NCBI RefSeq assembly: GCF_022511585.1
Contig: NZ_JAKWBN010000004.1
Location: 156,764-220,763, forward strand
Length of the DNA stretch: 64,000 bases
DNA from: Shimazuella soli
GTDB taxonomy: Bacteria > Bacillota > Bacilli > Thermoactinomycetales > Thermoactinomycetaceae
Direction: 5' to 3'
A model generated the notes under the pieces. That model had not been told where the DNA came from, searched no databases, and was given only the letters and a program-made list of their open reading frames with translations. The translations under genes were made by a program, and so were the position numbers. Positions 8,256 to 16,704 of this stretch are shown here, in pieces; position 1 is the stretch's first letter, and the number at the start of each line of letters is the position of its first letter.

Positions 8256-8295
8256 GCGGCTTCGTTGTACTGCTAAGGTAGTACAACGAAGCCGC
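8256..8295 (+). terminator. Perfect 16-bp hairpin
   Basis: GCGGCTTCGTTGTACT and AGTACAACGAAGCCGC enclose the 8-base loop GCTAAGGT, followed by CGGTCTTTATG. It is placed to end the membrane-protein gene at 7897. Confidence 0.65.
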
Positions 8296-8429
8296 CGGTC
8301 TTTATGTCTATAGCATCGAAAGGGATATGAATTCTCTTTTATGACATAACATGTCAATCGTCTTTTTCTCGTAGTGGGAGATTTCCGCCCATTTTTCTCA
8401 AGTAGATAGAATGGGGCGAAGGAGGATCT

Positions 8430-8702
8430 TTGTATAGGCTTGGGTGTTTTCCTGTTGGATGGCTTGATGGAACAAAGAGAAATAGATTTGAATCATGTAA
8501 AAAGCTTTATACTCACTTAACTCCACCTATTTATGGCGTAGTAAAAATTCTTGCATCCGAAATAGTTAGTGGAACAGATAAGAACCGCAATAAATTGTCC
8601 ATACAGATGACATTCTATCCTCTCTCGTTTGACCTCTTTGCATCGGTCCATTTGAAAAAATGTTTTGAATACAAGTTCTATCTGGGGTATGGAACTGATT
8701 AA
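8430..8702 (+). CDS. Hypothetical protein of 90 residues
   Basis: A frame with TTG start preceded by AAGGAGGATCT, a strong Shine-Dalgarno at short spacing. The product is soluble, with three cysteines and aromatic-rich ends (YRLGCFPVGWLDG; KFYLGYGTD). It runs to 21 bases before the convergent pseudokinase gene. No family recognised and no supporting neighbour, so it may be a fragment; it lies inside the repeat-bounded element. Confidence 0.4.
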   Translation: MYRLGCFPVGWLDGTKRNRFESCKKLYTHLTPPIYGVVKILASEIVSGTDKNRNKLSIQMTFYPLSFDLFASVHLKKCFEYKFYLGYGTD

Positions 8703-8723
8703 AGCCGAGCACCAGTCAACTCC

Positions 8724-10697
8724 CTACTTCATAGCTTGAGCACTTGCTAGTCCATTTTGGTAGAGGCGGTTGTTGGAATCCAATTTAAGGGCTTGTTGGA
8801 AAGCTGCAACTGCTGCGGCTTTGTTTTTCACAGCCATATAGCAAACCCCTAGCTGATAAGCATACAACCCATTTTCAGGATCTCGATCGACTGCATATTT
8901 AGAATCTTTTATTGCATTTGTATAACCCTTGGGATTCTCTTTACCATGGATATAGTAAGCTCGCGCTTTGTAATAATATGCTTCCGCATTTTTATCATCT
9001 ATCTTATTCACATCAAAAAATTGATAATAACTTAAATCGAGAAGTTCTCTTAGTTGTTGCTTCTTAACCTCAGGTCGTAGGCTTTTATTTCGAAGTAGTT
9101 CGTCTCGTTGTTTGAGATATAAAAGTCCAAGGGTAATATGATAATCAATATTTTTTCTATCTAATTGAACTGCTTTTTTTTCGTTTTCCACTGCGGATCG
9201 AACATTATTAGCTTGTAATTGTATGAGAGCAAAATCATGAAAATATAAGGGATTTTTCGGATCTTTGAGGACTGCTTCTTTCATGCTGGAAACAGCGGTA
9301 TTGCTATCTTTTAAGGCATTGTAAATTTTTCCTCGGTGGTAATGCACACTTGCCAAATTATTGTTGAGTTCGACTGCTTTGTCAATAGCCTCTTTTCCTT
9401 TTTGATAATCTCGTACATAGTAATCAAAGACTGCCAATTGGTCATATAACTTCGCATCATCTGAAACATAGGATGTTGCTGAAGTTAACACCAACACTCC
9501 CGATTTATAATCTTTTTTCAGCCCATATAGATTGGCGAGATGAACGTAGTACGGTTTGTTTTCTGTGTCGGCAGCAAGAGCTTGTTTAGCTAAGGACAAT
9601 GATTTATCGATATTACCACTTTCATAAGCTTTAATCGATTGATTATAGAAATTTACCGCTCCTGCTTCATTTTGTTCTACTTCCTGTATGATTTTCGCAT
9701 TTACTAATGGTGCAACGTCAGGACTAGGGTCGGCCAGCAAACGAATCAAAAAGATGATTGCTGAAACACCGATTGCTGTCCAAGTGACCCAAGAAAGTAG
9801 CTTTTTCTTTGGTTTTTTAAAACCTACTTTATTTTGCGTCTTCTTTACATCTTTTACACCGAATGAGTCCAGCCTTGGACGATCGGGAAGCAACTTATCC
9901 ATTAGATTTTGATCTAATTTATTCTTTCGTTCACTTTCGGGTTGTTTTTTCGTCTGCTCATCTTCAATCATGCCAGTTTTTTTACCACCAAAAGAATGTG
10001 CCCATTGCCAAAGCTCATGTAATGGAGGACGCATGATGGGATCTGGGGAAACACTTTTCATGATCCAAGATTCTAGTTCAACAGGAACATCTCCACGTAG
10101 AGAACGAAGTGGTCTCATTTCATCTTTATGTTCTTCAAAATTATCACCAGTAAGCATATGAAATAATAACTCGCCTAATTGTTTTGCGAGTTCCTGTTCA
10201 CTATACGCTACAGCTTTGTCCGAAGGAAAAACAGCGAGAGGTCCACCATATAAAAAACGTATCTTTGTATTGTCTTCAATAACCATATTTTGTGGGTCAA
10301 TGAGAGCAAACTCATTTTGAGATTCACATTCCATCAAATGATCGAAGATGGTTTGTGTAATTTGAGAGATCTTCCCTAAAGCAAGTGGAGCATGCTGATA
10401 GAGATAGATTCCCATTAGATTTCCTTCCATTTTCTCAAATACTTGATAAAGTACTCCATTTTCCACAAAAACCTCTTGTAGCGGGACAAAAATATGCTCA
10501 TTTCTTAAAGGTAATTGAGCAATCGTACTTTCATCAGGTACTGGTTGCAATTCAATAGCATGGATAAATCGTGTCGGCGCTTCTTCAGGGGCAAACGAAT
10601 CATACGTTGTGTAGTATAAAACTCCATCTACAAATGGAAATATACTGATCACTTGGTAATTTCGTTTTATTCGCTCACCTTGTTGTTTTATTTGCAT
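8724..10697 (-). CDS. Membrane pseudokinase with C-terminal TPR repeats
   Basis: 657 residues. Residues about 1-235 follow a Ser/Thr-kinase fold (RNYQVISIFPFVDGVLYYTTY; MLTGDNFEE; SPDPIMRPPLHELWQW as the C-lobe end), but the active-site motifs are gone: no glycine-rich loop or VAxK lysine is visible, the HRDxKPxN loop reads LIDPQNMVI and DFG reads LYGG. Residues about 303-325 are one transmembrane helix (WTAIGVSAIIFLIRLL). Residues about 350-657 are tetratricopeptide repeats (YYKARAYYIHGKE; YQLGVCYMAVKNKAAAVAAFQQAL). The layout, cytoplasmic sensor domain plus external TPR, suggests a scaffold rather than an enzyme. AAGGTG is 5 bases before the ATG, overlapping the end of the upstream small gene. 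Confidence 0.75.
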   Translation of the reverse strand: MQIKQQGERIKRNYQVISIFPFVDGVLYYTTYDSFAPEEAPTRFIHAIELQPVPDESTIAQLPLRNEHIFVPLQEVFVENGVLYQVFEKMEGNLMGIYLYQHAPLALGKISQITQTIFDHLMECESQNEFALIDPQNMVIEDNTKIRFLYGGPLAVFPSDKAVAYSEQELAKQLGELLFHMLTGDNFEEHKDEMRPLRSLRGDVPVELESWIMKSVSPDPIMRPPLHELWQWAHSFGGKKTGMIEDEQTKKQPESERKNKLDQNLMDKLLPDRPRLDSFGVKDVKKTQNKVGFKKPKKKLLSWVTWTAIGVSAIIFLIRLLADPSPDVAPLVNAKIIQEVEQNEAGAVNFYNQSIKAYESGNIDKSLSLAKQALAADTENKPYYVHLANLYGLKKDYKSGVLVLTSATSYVSDDAKLYDQLAVFDYYVRDYQKGKEAIDKAVELNNNLASVHYHRGKIYNALKDSNTAVSSMKEAVLKDPKNPLYFHDFALIQLQANNVRSAVENEKKAVQLDRKNIDYHITLGLLYLKQRDELLRNKSLRPEVKKQQLRELLDLSYYQFFDVNKIDDKNAEAYYYKARAYYIHGKENPKGYTNAIKDSKYAVDRDPENGLYAYQLGVCYMAVKNKAAAVAAFQQALKLDSNNRLYQNGLASAQAMK

Positions 10698-10701
10698 AAT
10701 T

Positions 10702-10881
10702 TCACCTTACTCTATCAATTTGAAAAGATATCATTAACCCCTTCTTGGCTCCAAGAGCGAAGGCAGTAACCACCTTCTCGCTCCCGCTTCTCATTTCGAG
10801 GAACTGCAGGAGCTGCTCGAAGTACGAATTTTTGAAATCCTCGATGGACGGCTGTTCCGACGGCTTCTCATGAGAACTCAT
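10702..10881 (-). CDS. Small GC-rich gene, 59 residues, possibly 3'-truncated
   Basis: MSSHEKPSEQPSIEDFKNSY begins a frame with RBS GAAGGG 8 bases upstream. The first 45 or so codons are GC-rich (TTC, GAG, CTC, GCC), then composition turns sharply AT-rich for the last ten codons and the stop falls in the RBS of the pseudokinase gene. This looks like a foreign gene joined to host DNA, with its original end lost. Function unknown. Confidence 0.45.
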   Translation of the reverse strand: MSSHEKPSEQPSIEDFKNSYFEQLLQFLEMRSGSEKVVTAFALGAKKGLMISFQIDRVR

Positions 10882-11158
10882 GACTTGTACCCTTCGTTTA
10901 ATGGTTGATCTATATTATAACTGATTTAGAAAACTGAAAATACAGCTAACTAAATATTTGTATTTATAAATCGTAAAAAAAGAACTTCTTCGATCTTACA
11001 AATACGATGAACACCGAATCATTTCGAGAAAAACACACATTTGGGATATTTTAGGCCGCATGCAATGGTGAAGTAAAAGTTCTAAGGCTATCTCCTTATA
11101 TTTACTCTAAAAAGCAAATACATTCCTCGCCTTTCCCTCTATTGAACTCCCTGTATTC

Positions 11159-11216
11159 ATTGGTAAATATTTCTAGTCTATGTCCTATTTTTACACGTAT
11201 CTCCCCGGTACCCCTT
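11159..11216 (-). repeat. Right terminal inverted repeat
   Basis: The reverse complement begins AAGGGGTACCGGGGAGATAC and ends TTTACCAAT, matching the left repeat at 6880-6937 with 4 mismatches. The tyrosine-recombinase fragment at 11178-11387 reads straight into this repeat and finds its stop there. Confidence 0.85.
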
Positions 11217-11387
11217 ATCCAGCATTGCTTTCCGACCAGGATTGGTATAAAGCAATGTGGTATGGATGTTACTATGCCCAGCGATGGATTCTACTTCATG
11301 AACGTTTAGTCCTTTTTCTAATGCATTCGAACAAAAGAAATGGCGAGAAATAGCCGTCTGAATATCAGCTAACTTGCTAAATGACAT
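11178..11387 (-). pseudogene. C-terminal fragment of a tyrosine recombinase (TnpI/XerC-like)
   Basis: Residues from ISRHFFCSNALEKGLN to GHSNIHTTLLYTNP are the catalytic C-terminus of a tyrosine recombinase: the His-x-x-Arg neighbourhood is represented by RHFF, then GHSNI with the second conserved His, then the nucleophile in LLYTN. The N-terminal and core regions are absent, and the last 13 codons are contributed by the right inverted repeat. Tn4430/Tn5401-type transposons carry such a recombinase (TnpI) next to TnpA, and a TnpA fragment lies 28 bases away on the same strand. Confidence 0.75.
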
Positions 11388-11415
11388 GAAAACAGTGATT
11401 CTTGAGAGCTGTTGG

Positions 11416-11763
11416 CTACGGTTCCTCCTGTTTCTCTAGGGGAGTAACTTTCATCCAACCTTTGTTATTCTTCGTAGTAATCACTACTTTTGGATTGCTT
11501 TTCTCTTCGGAACCTTGATTTAGTAAACTTAGGCTGTCTTTCATCGAATCTTTTATTTTCGAAATGAAAAGTTCCACATCCAGTGGGATTTTCAATGCTT
11601 GAAAATGCTCTTCTTTGTGTTCTTCAAAATCTTGGGGAAGATCCTCTTCTGGATTCCGATTGCGGTCTGCTCCCTTAATCCAAATTTTTTTACAATGTAG
11701 TCGCTTGCGAAGGGATTGTAAAACGGCGATCTCATAGATTAGTACGTTACACCATACTAACTC
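11416..11763 (-). pseudogene. Internal fragment of a Tn3-family transposase (TnpA)
   Basis: An uninterrupted frame of about 115 codons without a start reads YEIAVLQSLRKRLHCKKIW, then IKGADRNRNPEEDLPQDFEE, the characteristic Tn3 TnpA stretch (family pattern: RLRCKEIWV-GA-RYRNP-EDLP-DF). The rest of a roughly 1000-residue transposase is missing on both sides. Together with the recombinase fragment it marks the relic of a Tn4430/Tn5401-like transposon. Confidence 0.75.
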
Positions 11764-11850
11764 CTAAAAATCTAAGTACTTATTTTTCAGTTTTAGACCT
11801 GTCATAATCATCTCATAAGTTCTTATAACAACAGAAAAAGGATGAAAAAC

Positions 11851-12390
11851 ATGAAAATAATGGTGATCGTGGCACATCCCAACTTAGGTGCATCTCGTGC
11901 TAATCAAATTTTGAAAACGGAAATATCAAAAGAATCGAATATATTTATTCGTGATCTCTATCAAGAGTATCCAAATTGGAAAATCGATATAGAAAAAGAA
12001 CAAAAGCTATTATTAGAGTACGATCGAATTGTTTTTCAATTTCCGTTTTATTGGTACAGTTGCCCGCCGCTTTTAAAAAAATGGTTTGATGATGTCTTGC
12101 AGTTTGGATGGGCATTTGGTCCAGAAGGGGATAATTTAAAAGGAAAAGAATTTATTCTTGCTACAACAACAGGCGGAACAGAGCATGCATATCGAGCTGG
12201 TGGTCGAGATTGGTTTTCGATAAGTGAATTATTCAAACCAATCCAGGCGACAATTATGCGGTGTAATGGAACCTTTTTACCCTCGTTTATCACATACAAT
12301 GCTGATAGAGGCAGTGACGAATATCTATTGGATCAAGCCGAAAAATACAAAAAACATATATCCGAGTCTTTAGAAGAACTGGTTCGCTAA
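11851..12390 (+). CDS. Flavodoxin-fold NAD(P)H oxidoreductase (KefF/MdaB/YwrO group)
   Basis: About 180 residues of the Flavodoxin_2 family. MKIMVIVAHPNLGASRANQIL is the FMN phosphate loop, FQFPFYWYSCPPLLKKWFDDVL the conserved middle motif, and LATTTGG the flavin-binding loop. Such enzymes are cytosolic NAD(P)H:quinone or nitro reductases. The ATG at 11851 is preferred, with AAGGATG 5 bases upstream; an in-frame ATG at 11842 is too close to the SD. The gene is convergent with, and overlaps by 4 bases, an HxlR-type regulator that may control it. Confidence 0.88.
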   Translation: MKIMVIVAHPNLGASRANQILKTEISKESNIFIRDLYQEYPNWKIDIEKEQKLLLEYDRIVFQFPFYWYSCPPLLKKWFDDVLQFGWAFGPEGDNLKGKEFILATTTGGTEHAYRAGGRDWFSISELFKPIQATIMRCNGTFLPSFITYNADRGSDEYLLDQAEKYKKHISESLEELVR

Positions 12391-12707
12391 TTTTGGTTCA
12401 ACTGTTTGCTTCCCCAATCACACATTCCCTTTAAAATGGGGTATAAAGTTTTTCCTAAAGGCGAAAGGGAATATTCAACTTTTGGTGGTACAGTAGCATA
12501 TATTTTTCGTTCAACTAGTCCGTCATTCTCTAATTCTCGCAATTGAGTAGTTAACACTCCTTGGGTGATACCATCTATGATTTTACGGAATTCACCAAAC
12601 CTTTTCGTACCTTCTTCTAATAGGATAAATAAGATGAGTGGTTTCCATTTTCCTCCGATTAATTTCAGGGTGTATTCTACTGGATACTGGTAGTTTTTTG
12701 ATGTCAT
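12387..12707 (-). CDS. HxlR-family transcriptional regulator
   Basis: 106 residues with the HxlR/DUF24 winged-helix pattern: GGKWKPLILFILLEEGTKRFGEFRKII, ITQGVLTTQLRELENDGLVERK, VEYSLSPLGKTL. RBS AAAAGGAGATGG precedes the ATG. The N-terminal redox cysteine of YodB/HypR-type members is absent; the only cysteine is near the C-terminus (GMCDWGS). The convergent reductase gene is the natural target candidate, as HxlR regulators often sit beside flavodoxin-fold reductases. Confidence 0.9.
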   Translation of the reverse strand: MTSKNYQYPVEYTLKLIGGKWKPLILFILLEEGTKRFGEFRKIIDGITQGVLTTQLRELENDGLVERKIYATVPPKVEYSLSPLGKTLYPILKGMCDWGSKQLNQN

Positions 12708-12790
12708 GTTTCCATCTCCTTTTGTATACTTATCCTAACAACTTTATTAGGAATTGGAGTAGAAAGAAACCCTTCTTTTATCACTCATAC

Positions 12791-12826
12791 AAAAAAGAAT
12801 CAACTTTATTATGTTGATTCTTTTTT
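12791..12826. terminator. Intrinsic terminator of the LOG-family gene
   Basis: AAAAAAGAATCAAC pairs with GTTGATTCTTTTTT around an 8-base loop, 22 bases downstream of the LOG-family stop on the minus strand; T-rich in both directions. Confidence 0.75.
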
Positions 12827-12847
12827 AAACAACCCGATTCGATTTTC

Positions 12848-14089
12848 TCACTCTTTTAATGTTAATTGGTTCTTTTGATATAATTCTTCTACAAATGACT
12901 TTGTTTTTTCGAAAGCTTCTACTGGGCCATTAGCGACTTCCGCAATGTAAGCCTCTTCTGGTAATTGATCATCTATGCCGGGAATTTTAATTCGATCGCC
13001 GTAGCTGTTGATCGCACCATGTTCCCGCATACTATCAATACATTTGAAAATAGGTTCCCAATATTCCGGATGAACAAATATTGCCTTTGTTCGATGCTTT
13101 CGAAGGTGATTGGTTTGTATTTTGGAAAGCGTTTCAAAAACTTCCCATGCTGTTCCAAATCCACCTGGCCAAAACAAGATAACATGAGAGTAATTGATCA
13201 AAACTCCCTCTCGGATTGAAAAATTATTAAGCCGTAGCCGTTGATTAGTTTGGATGGAGTATGTATCTTTGAGGTTAAAAAAGTTATCTACCCCAAATTG
13301 ACAATCAATCCCTATAATATGAGCATCTTTGTTTCTTGCTCCTTGAGCAGCTGCCTGCATGATACCAGGCCCTCCACCTGTACATAATGGTACATAACAC
13401 CCCCCAAGTACATCCTCCTGTTCATTTGCAGAATAATGTCCCCACAACTCTCCAAATTGGAGCGCAGAATCCCAGTATTTAGCGCTCTTTTCAATCATTT
13501 TCTTGTGACGCTCCATCCTCATATTTGTTTTGTTTAACCGATCTTGCAAAAGTTTTCTCGTAAGCGGATGGTTTTCCTTTTCAAGTGCTATCTTTACTTC
13601 ATCTGCATGACAACCTAATATATCTAGTTTTTCTTTAGCAATTTCTTTGCATGAAATCGTACCAGAACCCATGAGTGTAATTACACCATATTTAGCTTCA
13701 TAACTAAATAACAGTTCAGCTGCATAAATATCAGCTACGCTCTCTTGAGTGCCCAAGTTCCTATCATTTGGAACGAAACATGCCTTTGATCCTACTACTT
13801 GAAAAGAAGCAATGCAAGTCTCATTGGAATAATTCTTCCAAGTAACAATGAAACCGTTTTCATCAACGTGATAGGTATCCACGTCCCCATTTTGATTGAT
13901 GTTGCTGATAAAAAGACTATAACTTTTTGTTTTTGATATTTTCCGGGAATCAAAGGTAATTGGCTCTTCAAACGTAATTTTGGCCATATGATTGTCCGTT
14001 TTTTCAATCCACCAACCTGTACCAGAACTGGTCCATTGGTTTGTTGTTGGTTCGTAAAAAATCGTGCCATTCAGTTCAATTTCATTCAT
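12848..14089 (-). CDS. LOG-family protein with an extra N-terminal domain
   Basis: About 413 residues. The C-terminal half has the LOG/lysine-decarboxylase-like signatures GGGPGIMQAAAQGA and PGGFGTAWEVFE, which in characterised members form the nucleotide 5'-monophosphate nucleosidase site (cytokinin riboside phosphate phosphoribohydrolase-like). The first 140-150 residues are an additional domain (ELNGTIFYEP; WWIEKTDNHMAKITF) not found in the roughly 190-residue classical LOG proteins. The ATG at 14089 is chosen, since AAGGG then stands 9 bases away. An AMP/CMP-nucleosidase-type housekeeping or stress function is likely. Confidence 0.75.
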   Translation of the reverse strand: MNEIELNGTIFYEPTTNQWTSSGTGWWIEKTDNHMAKITFEEPITFDSRKISKTKSYSLFISNINQNGDVDTYHVDENGFIVTWKNYSNETCIASFQVVGSKACFVPNDRNLGTQESVADIYAAELLFSYEAKYGVITLMGSGTISCKEIAKEKLDILGCHADEVKIALEKENHPLTRKLLQDRLNKTNMRMERHKKMIEKSAKYWDSALQFGELWGHYSANEQEDVLGGCYVPLCTGGGPGIMQAAAQGARNKDAHIIGIDCQFGVDNFFNLKDTYSIQTNQRLRLNNFSIREGVLINYSHVILFWPGGFGTAWEVFETLSKIQTNHLRKHRTKAIFVHPEYWEPIFKCIDSMREHGAINSYGDRIKIPGIDDQLPEEAYIAEVANGPVEAFEKTKSFVEELYQKNQLTLKE

Positions 14090-14330
14090 ACGGAACAACC
14101 CTTCTTGTGACTTTTGGAATAAATCCTGTTAATTAGTTTGATTTACCAATAAAGTTTTATTCACCACAAATGCACTGTTCTTTTTCAAACAGCGTAAACT
14201 TTGTTATTTGTTAGCCCTGATCCCACTTTACAGAAGATTTACTTATCGTTAGTTCTTGATCATATATACTGAAAACACGATTTAAACCAAGTTAAAAAAC
14301 CTTGATATTAAACCGTGAGTGATTAACTCC

Positions 14331-15569
14331 TTATCCAAACTTTTTCAAAACCAAAACTGCATTATGTCCGCCAAAACCGATTGAATTGGAGATTCCGATC
14401 TCCACTAGCTGTTCTCGTGCTTCATTTGGAACATAATCCAAATCACAACCTGGATCAGAATTCTCTAAGTTAATGGTTGGTGGAATAATGTTTTCTTGGA
14501 GCGTTTTTACTAAAGCTATTGCCTCTACTCCACCTGCGGCCCCTAACATATGACCAACCATCGATTTAATAGCACTGACTGGAACTTCGTAAGCTCGTTT
14601 TCCCAATAATTTCTTGATTGCAATCGTTTCTGAGAGATCTCCTACAGGTGTGCTCGTGGCATGTGCATTGATGTAGTCGATTTCTTCAATTGAAATGTTT
14701 GCATCATCTACTGCTTCTTTCATTGCCTGATAAGCACCCAATCCTTCTACATCCGTAGCAACCATATGATACGCATCAGAAGTAGAGCCATAACCTATCA
14801 CTTCTGCATGGATTGTAGCACCTCTTTTCAGCGCGTGTTCCAAAGATTCCAATACCAGAATCCCTGCACCTTCCGAAGCAACAAATCCATCTCGATCTCG
14901 ATCAAATGGTCTACTTGCACGAGTAGGTTCATCATTTCTCGTAGATAATGCTTTCGCATTCCCAAAGCCTGCAAGCGCTAGATCCGTGATAGCTGCTTCT
15001 GCTCCTCCAGCAATTATAATATCGGCTCCCCCTCTTTGGATTAACTTAAATGCTTCCCCAATCGCATTATTGCTAGTCGCACAAGCAGAAACATGCGACA
15101 TGGTCGGACCTTTCAACCCAAACAGTATGCTTACTTGGCTACTTGCCATATTCGCTATCATCATCGGTACAAGAGCGGGATTTACACGCGATGGTCCACG
15201 ATCTATCATGGTACGGTGATTTTCTAATATCGTTTGAATTCCTCCAATACCTGACCCAATGTAAACACCGATTCGTCCCCTATCTTCTTCTTCGATAACG
15301 AGACCTGCATCGTTAATAGCTTGTTTTGATGCAGCAACGGCAAATTGACAAAATCGATCCATCTTTCGGGCTTCTTTTTTTCCAACAATATGCACTGCAT
15401 CAAAATCACGAACTAAACCAGCTATCTTAGTGGAAAATGCTGATGTATCAAATGTATCAATGGTAGATATACCAGATATTCCATGGCGAATATGATCCCA
15501 AAATACATTTACATCGTTTCCTAGTGAGGATACAACTCCCATACCTGTAATAACAACTCTTTCCATCAT
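14331..15569 (-). CDS. fabF: 3-oxoacyl-[ACP] synthase II (FabF-type), orphan
   Basis: 412 residues, the full family length. The catalytic triad of KAS II is in place: Cys163 in SACATSNNAI, His303 in NAHATSTPVGD and His340 in VGHMLGAAGG, at the same positions as in E. coli FabF. It condenses malonyl-ACP with acyl-ACP during fatty-acid elongation. Two ATG codons start the frame (15569 and 15566) behind GAGGGAAGA; either fits. It is not in a fab operon: no acpP or fabH is adjacent, and a divergent XRE/MmyB-like regulator begins 132 bases away. It could be a second, specialised synthase. Confidence 0.88.
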   Translation of the reverse strand: MMERVVITGMGVVSSLGNDVNVFWDHIRHGISGISTIDTFDTSAFSTKIAGLVRDFDAVHIVGKKEARKMDRFCQFAVAASKQAINDAGLVIEEEDRGRIGVYIGSGIGGIQTILENHRTMIDRGPSRVNPALVPMMIANMASSQVSILFGLKGPTMSHVSACATSNNAIGEAFKLIQRGGADIIIAGGAEAAITDLALAGFGNAKALSTRNDEPTRASRPFDRDRDGFVASEGAGILVLESLEHALKRGATIHAEVIGYGSTSDAYHMVATDVEGLGAYQAMKEAVDDANISIEEIDYINAHATSTPVGDLSETIAIKKLLGKRAYEVPVSAIKSMVGHMLGAAGGVEAIALVKTLQENIIPPTINLENSDPGCDLDYVPNEAREQLVEIGISNSIGFGGHNAVLVLKKFG

Positions 15570-15701
15570 TCTTCCCTCATTTCACTACATTTTCCATTAG
15601 AATGACACAGATTGTTATCCTATTACAAGTTATAGGTTATCCTAGTATAATAAATGCTAGCATATAGAAAACCTGCTTACCCAAAAGGAGACTATAGAAA
15701 T

Positions 15702-16541
15702 ATGAATGAAGACACCCGACTAAAAGCTTTATCTGAGTTTTTAAAGACACATCGGGCAAAATTACAACCTCATGAAGTTGGATTACCTTCTATTGGGCGT
15801 AGAAGAACACCTGGTTTAAGAAGAGAGGAAGTTGCCCAATTAGCTGGCATAAGTACAACATGGTATACATGGTTTGAACAAGGAAGAAATATCACCCTTA
15901 CCTCTTCGGTTTTAAACAGTATATCTTCTGCCCTTCAATTGAACGAAGAAGAGAAAAAATATTTGTTTATGTTGGCTTTAGATCAGCCAACCCTACCAAA
16001 TAGTGAAAAGGCGCCCGAAATCAGCAGTGGTATGAAGGCTATTCTTCATGAATTACGCCATTTTCCCACAATCGTCTCAGACAGTAGATGTAATATTATT
16101 GAGTGGAATCAAGCTGCTGCTGGTGTCTTTCTTAATTTTGATCAAATACCCCAAGAAGAACGTAATATGATCTGGTTATTATTTACCCGCAGAGAATTAC
16201 GACAGTTAGCAGTTAACTGGCCAGATTTTGTACGGGGGTTTTTAGCTCTGTTTCGTTCTTACTATGGGAAATACATGGGTGACCCTTGGTACAATGAATT
16301 CATTAGCAAATTATCGGCTAAAAATGCAGACTTCCAATCTTTTTGGCACCAAAATGATGTCAGCTCATCTCCAGAAGTATTTATCGAATTTCGCCATGCA
16401 AAAATGGGGAAAATGCTATTTGATCTTACCTCTTTGGATATAAAAGAAAACTCTGACATTCGTTGTAGTGTGTTCACTCCATCTGATAAAAATACAGAAA
16501 TAAAGATGAAACAAATTGTGCAAAGAGTAATAGGTGAATAA
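15702..16541 (+). CDS. XRE regulator with MmyB-like ligand-binding domain
   Basis: About 279 residues. The start is the ATG at 15702 after AAGGAGA, rather than an upstream ATG at 15654 that lies before this RBS. Residues about 20-85 are an XRE-type HTH (RTPGLRREEVAQLAGISTTWYTWFEQGRN). The rest matches the MmyB-like ligand-binding domain (WNQAAAGVFLNFDQIPQEERNMIWLLFT...). A structurally studied member of this family bound a fatty acid. Its position divergent from a fabF-type gene therefore suggests fatty-acid-responsive control of that gene (inference). Confidence 0.82.
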   Translation: MNEDTRLKALSEFLKTHRAKLQPHEVGLPSIGRRRTPGLRREEVAQLAGISTTWYTWFEQGRNITLTSSVLNSISSALQLNEEEKKYLFMLALDQPTLPNSEKAPEISSGMKAILHELRHFPTIVSDSRCNIIEWNQAAAGVFLNFDQIPQEERNMIWLLFTRRELRQLAVNWPDFVRGFLALFRSYYGKYMGDPWYNEFISKLSAKNADFQSFWHQNDVSSSPEVFIEFRHAKMGKMLFDLTSLDIKENSDIRCSVFTPSDKNTEIKMKQIVQRVIGE

Positions 16542-16704
16542 AAAGAAACCCCATCATAACAAAGATCTCTTTTTAACTTCTTGTGTTTTATTGCGTATTT
16601 CTTCTTAGCAACATAAATACTAAAAATACAAAATTTGATTTTGAATATACAAAACATAATAATTTATGTTATTCTAGTAGGAGTTTTGTCGAGGAGGTGA
16701 AAAA

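Larger units (their letters stand above)
6880..11216. mobile_element. Inverted-repeat-bounded element, probably Tn3-family-derived and non-autonomous
   Basis: A 58-base sequence at 6880-6937 recurs inverted at 11159-11216 with only 4 mismatches. The outer ends begin GGGGTACC, as in Tn4430-type Tn3-family termini, and the length is close to the long (about 53 bp) inverted repeats reported for Tn5401. Inside are two or three orphan genes on the plus strand and a pseudokinase-TPR gene plus a small gene on the minus strand, but no transposase. Fragments of a tyrosine recombinase and of a Tn3-type TnpA lie immediately outside the right repeat. The flanking 5-mers (TAAAA and TTATC) do not match, so no target duplication is visible; later rearrangement is likely. 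Confidence 0.6.

Noticed and set aside
6877..11219. Target-site duplication around the inverted-repeat element
   Set aside because: The 5-mers next to the repeats (TAAAA on the left, TTATC on the right) do not match, so a simple recent insertion cannot be claimed.
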